The notes below the pieces were generated by a model that saw nothing but the letters and a program-made list of their open reading frames with translations, did no database searches and was not told the origin of the DNA. This document shows, one piece after another, positions 23,701 to 35,100 of a stretch of DNA of 37,500 nucleotides. Both the position numbers and the translations under genes were made by a program. The DNA lies in the NCBI GenBank assembly GCA_030141605.1, contig JAQGDQ010000826.1:1-37500 (forward strand). Reading direction: 5' to 3'. Each line of letters starts with the position of its first letter. The first letter of the stretch is position 1. The stretch comes from Tubiluchus corallicola (Eukaryota > Priapulida > Priapulimorpha > Priapulimorphida > Tubiluchidae).

Positions 23701-26700
23701 TAAAAAATAAGACTGTATATGGATTTGATCTCAGCGCGCGGCCAAAAATCTTGTTGAAGTCAACAAAACAGCTAATAGTATGATGTCTGATATCAACATA
23801 AAAGCTACCAAGTGCAACTCTGAAAAATTAAAACATTACCCAAACATAAATTAAGATTACGCACTTGATTTTGCAACAAACGCTCTGAGAATCATTTCTG
23901 ATCGAAACCTTGTTTCACAAAGAAATGAAAATGACTTACGAGCAATAATATAATCAAGAGAAAAACCGGTATTCCGGAGTGGCGACGAGCCAACCAGATT
24001 GACTTGCGCGGTCCTTCCGGACGAAATGAACTCGTGAGCAACTGCAGAACCGCAATGCTTCACCGATTGGCCAGATGTTCCCTAAAAATAAATGCTTAAC
24101 TTTAAATCAGCTCGTGGTGAGACTTAAGTCGTTGCTTGGTACCTCATGCCGTTAAATTGTTTTACGTCCTAAGTTCAGAACCAAGTTGTCTAGACTACAG
24201 AATGCAGACATGCTCACGGGTGGCAGTCTTGAGTTCAAGTCTCGTGGCTGCCAATCCTACCGCATATACTATTATTTGTGTTTTGCGTCTTAGATAAGTG
24301 TAAGTCAAGGAATAGTCATCAGCGCTAATTTTGCCTGCAAACCCTCGTTCACCGGAAATATTTCATAGCAGTGAGGTTGCAATCGCAACACATGCATAAA
24401 TGCACAAGAAATGCTACTGTACCACCTCCACAGTTCATTAACCTATGCCATTGATACTTTGCCGTATTAGTGAAAGCCGATCAAGTGTTACGCAAGAAGG
24501 ATTATACGAAAAAAATCGACAAAAAAGCATGTTTTTAATTACTGAATGTTTTTTAATTCAATTTTTACATCCCGTCTTTGGTGGCAGGGGGTTGAATGAG
24601 AAACAATAAATAAATGTTGCCCTTGTCTTTATTTTTGCACTGATACAAAACACCAATTAGGTCGACTCCGCTGACAAAGCAGTGGCATGACTAACCACTA
24701 CCACTTGGCTTCTTACCAGCTAGGTGTATGATAGTGTATGAAACATAAGAATTTAATACAGTAGATGTAATAATTTTCATGTCACTGGGTGCTTAATGTC
24801 ATTATATTGTACTGAATGTGATAATAATAATAATAAATAAAAAAATAAAAAAGGTCAACTGTAAAATTCTATTAGATGAAGGTCAATTTAAACAGAGGGC
24901 AATATTAGGCACTGGGCACTAATTACAATGTAAACATATAGCAGACACTGTTACGTAAACAAATGTATTAAGACTTAGGTAGTGATAGGTGGGTTCTTCA
25001 AATAGCACATTGAGTCAGGTACTTTATAGACTAAATACTTCAAATAGCACATTGAGTCAAGTACTTTATAGACTAAATACTTCAAATAGCACATTGAGTC
25101 AGGTACTTTATAGACTAAATACTTCAAATAGCACCTTGAGTCAGGTACTTTATAGACTAAATACTTCAAATAGCACCTTGAGTCAGGTACTTTATAGGCT
25201 AAATACTTCAAATAGCACCTTGAGTCAGGTACTTTATAGGCTAAATACTTCAAATAGCACCTTGAGTCAGGTACTTTATAGGCTAAATACTTCAAATAGC
25301 ACATTGAGTCAGGTACTTTATAGACTAAATACTTGAAATAGCACCTTGAGTCAGGTACTTTATAGACTAAATACTTCAAATAGCACCTTGAGTCAGGTAC
25401 TTTATAGGCTAAATACTTCAAATAGCACCTTGAGTCAGGTACTTTATAGGCTAAATACTTCAAATAGCACCTTGAGTCAGGTACTTTATAGACTAAATAC
25501 TTCAAATAGCACATTGAGTCAGGTACTTTATAGACTAAATACTTCAAATAGAACATTGAGTCAGGTACTTTATAGACTAAATACTTCAAATAGCACATTG
25601 AGTCAGGTACTTTATAGACTAAATACTGCAAATAGCACCTTGAGTCAGGTACTTTATAGGCTAAATACTTCAAATAGCACATTGAGTCAGGTACTTTATA
25701 GACTAAATACTTCAAATAGCACATTGAGTCAGGTACATTATAGACTAAATACTTCAAATAGCACATTGAGTCAGGTACTTTATAGACTAAATACTTCAAA
25801 TAGCACATTGAGTCAGGTACTTTATAGACAATATACTTCAAATAACACATTGAGTCAGGTACTCTATAGACTAAATACTTCAAATAGCACATTGAGTCAG
25901 GTACTTTATAGACTAAATACTTCAAATAGCACATTGAGTCAGGTACTTTATAGACAATATACTTCAAATAGCACATTGAGTCAGGTACGTTATAGACTAA
26001 ATACTTTAAATAGCACATTGAGTCAGGTACTTTATAGACTAAATAGTGTTTTATGAAAATAAAGCCACATAAGTTTGTTTCACAATCATACACACCCTGA
26101 GTGAATCTCTAAACTCTAGCGCTTTACTTTGACACGCAGGAGACTGAGGGATATTTAGACTGGTAGGTGTTATCAAGACTTGTTCACTTTCCGGAGCGTC
26201 CAACGTCCAGCGACATCTTGTCCTGGAGAAGTCGGAAGGTAAACTGACCGAGAGAGTTTGCGACACGTTGGTAACAGGTAGTATGCCTCCACAAACGGCT
26301 AAAACAAGTGAATAAAATTCCTTTTAACATTCTTGTAGCTAGAATTAAAATGTGAAAAATCATTTGTAAATTCTACAAAACGCAGTGTATTTGACTGGCA
26401 GCAAACCAGATGCAAATATGTTTACTGCAATTCCTAACCAAAGCAGAAGTAGAATTAGTTTAACCCTTTCATACCCGTTGTATCCTGTGGGATACGAGAA
26501 TATTTTCTGCCTTCAAAATTAATAAAATTTTAAAACTGACAGTTATTTGATCTGTTAATAGTTATTTTGATTTAAGTCAATAACAATAGACTAAAAATGG
26601 TGATAAAATGGCAAACTAGAAAATCTACATAGCATAAAAAACTGCGCAAGGTACAGTACTTTAGAGACGACTTTGTACAGATCAACATAGCATGCATACT

Positions 26701-29700
26701 AAATGTCTTAAATACTTTAAAAAATTATCAGCAGTTGCAAAATGAAGCACATTTTATGCTTCCATTGAATCCCAATGTATCCCGTGGGATACAGGCTATA
26801 TTTAGCACGCGGGCATAGGTAGAAAAAAATAATTATTATGTGTAAACAAGATGGACATATTGAACAAAAGTACCAAGCCAAAAAAATTTTTCTTACTAAA
26901 AAATAATTTGGGACTGAAAGGGTTAAAAGACATCAACAAGACATGGAAAAATATTCCAATTTAGCATCAGGAATTAATGACTGAAGAATGAAATAACCAT
27001 AGCTTACTATTGGTGGTCATTTATTTACCCTCTAAACCTGGCAATTAATTTTTACAAAAAACAACATTAACCTGCTTCTTCAAAAAAATTACTCATTTAT
27101 AGAAAAATTACAAAATTATAATTTATAAAAGGGTCAAATTCTAATGTATTTTTGCTTGGCACCATTAGTCTTTTGCTTAGTTGGTTAGTATATTTGCTAT
27201 ACTTCATTCGCTAAAACACAAAAATTCTTAAAGTGTTCAAATTACAATGCTTTGGTGAACTCAGTTGTTAAAAATGTTAAATTAAGCCTTCTGACTGACA
27301 CAAAATTTGAAAAAAACATGATTTATTTCTATAAAAGGTTAAAATTTCATACAATCAAAAGCAGAGTATCTAAGCGTAAATCCCAATCCTTCATTCTGAT
27401 CATTGGTGAAGAACTTTATCCAGATGCGATTTTCCGAGGAATAGACCGTCGGCGGTTGTGCGTTGCCACAGTAACGGCCAAGCAGTGGAGACATCTGATC
27501 CATGCCATCTCTCAACTAAACATAGTTCCATTTAACATAGAAATTACAGATTACCCTGAGTAACAATGCTCAATCCAAAACTGTTCTACAGGAAAAGAGC
27601 TACAGGATGACTCTTTGTGAGAAGAATCAACTTAAGCTCATGCCACATCAAACTATATCTGACAAAGCTTACACCCAGGCAAAGTTAAATAACCAAGTCT
27701 TTCAGTCTAACAGTTAGAGTTCCATGTTACACAGACATTACAGATTACCCTGAGTAACAATGATCAATCCAGACTCTTTGTGAGAAGAATCAACTTAAGC
27801 TCATGCCACATCAAACTATAATTGACAAAGCTTACACCCAGGCAAAGTTAAACAACCAAATCTTTCAGTCTATCAGTTAGAGTCTATTTAATGCAGACAT
27901 TACAGATTTCCCTGAGTAACAATGATCAATCCAGACTCTTAGTGAGAAGAATCATCTTAAGCTCATGCCACATCATGAGACAAAGCTTACACTCAGGCAA
28001 AGTTAAACAATCAAGTCTTTCAGTCTATCAGTTAGAGTTCATTTAACACGGACACAACAAATTAAACTGGTGAAAATACGTAATCTCTATAAGTTTGTGC
28101 TTAGTTTGCTTACCTCCAGATAGTCGCTGCTACACTCCGTGCTGCTTTCCAGATTGAACGCAGTAAACTCCAACTTGATCACTTTACCCTCGTCCATCAC
28201 GACCTCCCAGACGCATTCCAAGTTCCGAGCATACCTGTTTCCTTGCATCACGCTGGTGATTGTGCCCGAAGAACTTTGGTTGAAATGGCGTAGGCCGCCG
28301 CAACCTTGGCTTACACCTGCAACATTGAGTTGTAGCTGACTAGTTTCACCATAAAAACTTCATGTGGACAAACTGGACAGCAGAACTACTGGACACAGAC
28401 ACTGGACAGCAGAGCTACTGGACACAGACACTGAATGTGCAAACTGGACAGCAGAGCTACTGGACACAGACACTGGACGTGCAAACAGGACAGCAGAGTT
28501 ACTGGACACAGACACTGGACATGCAAATACGACAGCAAAGCTACTGGACACAGACAGTGGGTGTGCAAATAGGACAGCAAAGCTACTGGACACAGACAGT
28601 GGGTGTGCAAATAGGACAGCAAAGCTACTGGACACAGACAGTGGATGTGCAAATAGGACAGCAAAGCTACTGGACACAGACAGTGGATGTGCAAATAGGA
28701 CAGCAAAGCTACTGGACACAGACAGTGGGTGTGCAAATAGGACAGCAAAGCTACTGGACACAGACACTGGACATGCAAACTGGACAGCAGAGCTACTGGA
28801 CACAGACACTGCACTTGCAACACAAATTCTACTAATAAGTGGAAATAATACTAAATTAATACTGACCATACGTAGTGCTATAAGAAGCCGTAAAGCCTCC
28901 GTAATGAATGGATGAATCCGTGACGAATCGGACAAACATCTGATTGGACACAGTGCGCATGGCATCAGGAATTTGCCGGCCACAGAAGCGACCCAGAAGT
29001 TGCCCACTGTCGTCGGCACCATCATAAACATCAACGTAGTCATAGTGACAGGTCCTGCTGCTTTCCAGTTGGAAGTCATTGAATCTGTATAAACAAATAA
29101 GTGTAGTTAAAATTGTTATACAAGTGTAGTTAAAATTGTTATATAAGTGTAGTTAACATTGTTATATAAGTGTAGTTAAAATTGTTATATAAGTGTAGTT
29201 AAAATTGTTATACAAGTGTAGTTAAAATTGTTATATAAGTGTAGTTAACATTGTTATATAAGTGTAGTTAAAATTGTTATATAAGTGTAGTTAACATTGT
29301 TATATAAGTGTAGTTAAAATTGTTATATAAGTGTAGTTAACATTGTTATATAAGTGTAGTTAAAATTGTTATATAAGTGTAGTTAAAATTGTTACATAAG
29401 TGTAGTTAACATTGTTATATAAGTGTAGTTAAAATTGTTATATAAGTGTAGTTAACATTGTTATATAAGTGTAGTTAACATTGTTATATAAGTGTAGTTA
29501 ACATTGTTATATAAGTGTAGTTAAAATTGTTATATAAGTGTAGTTAACATTGTTATATAAGTGTAGTTAAAATTGTTATATAAGTGTAGTTAACATTGTT
29601 ATATAAGTGTAGTTAAAATTGTTATATAAGTGTAGTTAAAATTGTTATATAGTGAGTTAACATTGTTATATAGTTAAAATTGTTATATAAGTGTAGTTAA

Positions 29701-32073
29701 ATTGTTTAAATTGTTAAATTGTTATATAAGTGTAGTTAAAATTGTTATAATGTAAGCTATAGCTCTGTACACAAATGTCATTGTATTTAATTTCTTGGCT
29801 ACACATGAAGATAAATTAATGCCATGTCATCAAAATAATTCTGCACAAAATTATGTGGCAATGTTTCAGACCTGCCAAGTCTCTCCGTTTGAGATTAACG
29901 GCATGTTCGTTACTCTCCGACAGAAGACGTGAGCAGACACTCACTCGCCTATTCACTGCGAGAAGCGATGAGAGGAAATTGCAAAAAAATACAGAAAACA
30001 TGCACTGGTTTCATAGGCACAGACTACTGTAATAGCAAATTCATCACTTTTATGAAAATTAGGTCACTTTGTTCTTAGTAAAAATGCTTTTTGCCAACTG
30101 AACATCTAAGTATAAGATTTATCAAGATATGTATCACTGCTACTGTTTTTGTTTGACTATTTATAGAGAATGACCACTTGTTGACCCGGACACTCTTCTA
30201 GTAAGTCACAAGCTCTAAATTTAGGCTTAAAAGGCCCAGATTGAAGTAATGGTAGTGAAAGTTCTGCAACTAACAAAAACTGCAAAAGTAGCCAACTCCT
30301 AGCATTTTAATGGTAGCAGCCGCTAGACTATTCCAAAGGCCTCAGAACGCACCATTGTCAGAATACAGAACACGGCTTCTTAATAGCGAATGACGGGGAT
30401 GTATTATTGCAGTCGAAAACGATCGCGATCAAATTCTCTGATTGCACAAATGACTGCAGTCATTTTTTCAAAACACGATCGTTGACTGTGATGTGGCATC
30501 ATGGTTGTAAGCACTAACTGTTGCGATCATGTCTTTCCAATCTTCAAACACTCGGCTTTTCGTAACATTTGCTTAAATTGTTGTTGGCATCCTTCTGTCT
30601 CGGAAGACAATGGAGTGTGCGCCAAGAGAGTCAGTTATTGATCACATTGATGGAGCTGCAGGGTCGACTGAGGCTGAGCAGTCCGATCCTTGAACGTCTC
30701 CAGGGCACCTGGGCAAGGGGTATGGAAATCCTGAGTTGCCCAGACAATAGGAACCCCTCTCTTCCTCCCTGGAGTAACCCTGGTGGCCAAAGGAAAGCGG
30801 AGTGATACGTTTGGCACCAGGTTGGCTGCAGGAGCTGCTTGAACCACTGGAATGGCCTCTCCAGGGCGCACGCCTAGGCAAGGTGTATGGAGATCCTGTG
30901 TTGCCCAGACCGCAGGAACCCCCTCTCTTCCTCCCTGGTGTAGTCCAAAGGAAAGCAGAGTGATACGTTTGGCACCAGGTTAGCTGCAGGAGCTGCTTGA
31001 ACCACTGGAGTGACCTCTCCAGGGCGCACGCCTGGGCAAGGTGTATGGAGATCCTGAGTTGCCCAGACAACAGGAACCCTCTCTCTTCCTCGCTGGTGTA
31101 GTCCAAAGGAAAGCGGAGCGATACGTTTGGCACCAGGAGCTGCCGGAGTCAGTGAGCATGCTGCACTGGTCCGCCTTCGGGGCTCCACTCCTGATTTGGA
31201 AGGTTTACTCTTCTACACATGGCCGTTGGGTCACTTGACCTCCTCCGCCCTTTAGCCGTTGGCTGCTTGTGCAGCTCCCCCACCTAGTGTTGAGATACAG
31301 TGTGGGCATCCCGCAAGTCTACAGCACCTTTTATTCCTAGGCGGTCACTCATCCAACTACTAACCAGGCTCTACGTTGCTTAACTTCGGTGACCAGACGA
31401 GAACCGGTGTTTTCAACGTGATATGGCCATAGATTTGTTTTAATATCAAATAGATAATACCAAATGTGCATGTGTCATACGGTTAAAACTAGCAAGGAAA
31501 AATCTCTATAGCATTTATAATAATGCAGGTCAAGATTACACTATCAAATACGAAATCTCACTACTGTTCTCAACTCAATCAAACAATGAGGCTACTGTTA
31601 AGTCTATAACACATAAACAAAGTACAACACATGCATACAAAAACTAAAGTTCGTTTTTATGAATTTATTTATATCGAGTATCAAATTATTCGACTGCGAC
31701 TGTGATCGGAATCGGATTCGCAACCAGCTCTGATAATCACTCACGATGCGTCATCGCAATCAATTTTTTCACGATCGCTAACAATGCTGGTTAACAACGA
31801 ATACTTACTTGAGTTGCACAACCCGATCTTCCTGTACGGTGATGATCCACGAACAGTTCATATTAGAAGCATACGGATCGGGAAACTGCGGAGTATGAAA
31901 AGATCCAGATGACTCCGTAAAAGATCCTCCACAATCTATAAATTAATTCAAAATTATAAGACATTTCAAACTCGGTGTTTTTTGTACGGTTTGGAAGTTT
32001 ACAGGTTGCATTCCAATGCTTTCTGCCACATTCTCATCATCACCATCACCATCACCATCACCATCACCATCAC

Positions 32074-32105
<32 letters not shown>

Positions 32106-32145
32106 CCGCCACCACCATCATCATCATCATCATCATTATCATCAT

Positions 32146-32177
<32 letters not shown>

Positions 32178-35100
32178 TTATCATCATCACCACCACCACC
32201 ATCATCATCATCATCATATGCCCGTCATGTCTATTGTAGACATTGGGCCGGCAGAATTCTAAAATAAAAGAAATCTGTCTTCAGACAGGTAAACGCAGCA
32301 GTAATCCAGCAGAAAAACTAGACACTGCTACGCCAGTGGCTTGTCAGCACCACTTCCGTATGTCACATTCTACTTAATGTAGGTATACGAGGAATACAAG
32401 CAACCAATCTCATGTGTAGCCTGGAAACCAGCGAACTTAATTCGTTAAGTGTGCTAGCCAGTCGACTATAAAAACCTCAGAATATCAGACATATCAAAAA
32501 GCAGAAATGGCACACATAAGTAGCGACAATTTCTTCAAACACGATTTATTTTAATTATTCACATTTTCTTTTTCATATATTATTAACATATAAAAACTAT
32601 ATAAAAAGTTGTTTAGTTACAAACTTGCAATAGTTAGCAAAACACACTGTAATGTTTAGGTACTTCCTGTATAATTTTATATGCAAGAACATTCTAAACA
32701 GTGATGCAAACTTTACTTCTGTAATTAGACGTCATTGGCGTAGTTTGTTATATCGTTAATTGTTATTTGTGTTATTGTTGTGTGTCATGATTTATTGTAT
32801 TATTTGTATTAATTTGTGATGTGTATATGAACTTTGTGAAGCTTGAAATAAAATATTAAATCTAAAAAATGAGCAAAAAACCTACAACCATTACGCTGCT
32901 ACAAAAAGCTCTCCAATTTTGGCAAAGACAAACGCAGTTAACGCTGAACGACAAATAAATTAAAACAACAAAATAATTATAGGAGAAACATAACCGTGCA
33001 TTTTTTCCCCTAAAAAGATGGCAATTTCCACATTCACGTTGCCCTGAGACGCAAATTACCTCTTTAAGAAACCATTAAGCCTCACAATCGAGTTCAATTA
33101 GTCTGCTCAAAATTGCACAGCACACTTATAAATCACATATCACAGAAGACAAAACAGCAAAATTTTGTAAATGTGTAGAAAATAAATGATAATAACAATA
33201 AAAAAACAGCAGAATTTTGAAAAATAACTAAGACTTTATATAATTAAGACTCTATATAATAATACAAGTCCCTTCTATTATACCAAAAATGGATATTCAG
33301 TTTGTATAGAAGATCAAGTTTACATGAAAATGATCTGAAAGAAATGAAATAACCAAGGCGTAACACGCCACAAGCACTTGAACGAAGAGCCCGCATATAT
33401 AACAAACCAGTATACATTTACTACGAGTACTGCATGTAACACTGGTTTATAACCAAGACGTAACACACCACAAGCACTTGAACGACGAGCCCGCTTATAT
33501 AACAAACCAGTATACATACACTACGAGTACTGCATGTAACACTGGTTTATAGAACAGACTAAAATAATCTGTATTTCTGCAACTTTCTTACTCTGCATGG
33601 TGAAATTTTTCAATTTATTAATATTATTATGTATTAAGTAAACTATACAAACAAAACCTGAAAAAGAAATATGACCGGACTAAAAATGATTACATTCCAA
33701 CAATTAGTTGCTTGGCAACAAGAAACTGAAAAATGTCTGAACATCTCATTAAGATATTTTGCTGCCTTATCTTCTCTTACAAAATAACATACCATTGCAA
33801 AATAAGGCTGCTACTACAGGTTAGAGTACCGACTAATTGATTCACATGATGTCATACTGCAATGTGTGTTCGAAATACATAATAATAATGTATGTTACAT
33901 ATAGTTAAAATAGATTATGTAAACAACACACGCTGATAAAAATGTTGAAATTTCATTGCACAGCACAAACACTTGTTAAGTAGAATGAAGTTTAGTTTAA
34001 AATTGTGCCGTGCAGTCGGAATAGGCAACCTAACACTAACACACCACAGGCACTTATAGTGCAAAATTATATATAAGGGCAAAGCAGCAGACAAACCATT
34101 AATGGGTCATACCAAAGAAAAATGATACCTGCTGTATTTCTGGGGCTTTCACTCTGCAAAGTGAAAGTTGTTTTAAATTTACAAGAAAATTCAATGGTTT
34201 TTTTCAACCATGTTAATGACATACTTATAACATATTTTTATTTTATATTATATCATTTTAACCATATTTTTTCAACCATAAACTTTCTAAAACGTTACTG
34301 AATTCAAAATTTTCCACATTTTGTAACTCCTTTGGTTTAGCAACAACAAAGTTCTGCTACTCTCCACCACTACCTATGGCTTCATCGCACACATGCTGCT
34401 TAATATGATAACCAAGCATCATGATCAGTGCATCTCGTTACTCTCTTCTTTTGCCCTTTAAGGTGCACATTGTTTTAGACCCAGACAAAGCGATAATAAT
34501 GCATTAAAATCTTAAAATGCTACAGGTGAGCATCGTACCAGGGGCGGAACTAGGGGGGAGCGAGGGGGGCCCTGTCAAAATTTGCGCCCCATGCAAAATT
34601 GGACAAATAATTTTTTTGAAGTGAAAGTTGCAGTTCGCATGTAATCATTTTCAATATGAATTATAATTCGGTAAAAAAAATGTTTGGTAGCTTCAGTATA
34701 TTATTTTCTTAAAACTTGTGTGTGATAAATTACTGTAAATAACAATTTAGTTAGAGGCACATTAATAACGTTAGGTTAACTGAGAGTTAATTTTCTCATT
34801 ATTGCTCTGTCCGCTACGCCGTCCTACACACATGCTAATTATAGGCTTGCATGCAGTATAACCATTATTTAACCACTTCGGATATCTCGCCCCCCCCCGA
34901 AAATTTTTGCGCCCCCCCTGCTTGCCACATCTAGTTCCGGCCCTGCATTGTACAGGAAATGTTACACATCATTACCAAAAAGAAACAGAGCCTCACCTCT
35001 CACACGATACGTGGCTCTAAATCCGGTTCCAATTACACTCGAATCCGTGTGGAATAACATGACCATTAATCCTTGACTGGACACGGCCTGCCGAGGATTT

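Noticed and set aside
24975-26093. 372-codon ORF on the minus strand and 115/236-codon ORFs on the plus strand
   Set aside because: Open only because the 42-bp repeat unit is a multiple of three; they do not continue the CUB exon frame, which meets a stop shortly after the donor.
27252-27563. 103-codon plus-strand ORF that looks like an ordinary protein
   Set aside because: It is antisense to a real CUB exon (27515-27353), whose cysteine and GF patterns and splice phases fit the gene.
28360-29079. Long ORFs (239, 183, 157, 145 codons) on both strands
   Set aside because: Artefacts of the second 42-bp array; the 239-codon one overlaps the CUB B exon in the wrong frame.
31315-31433. Functional 5S rRNA gene
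   Set aside because: It is fused to a SINE body, has many stem mismatches, and the body exists elsewhere as a repeat.
31975-32267. Poly-His, poly-Ile, poly-Ser and poly-Met ORFs
   Set aside because: Translations of an (ATC)n/(ACC)n microsatellite in different frames.
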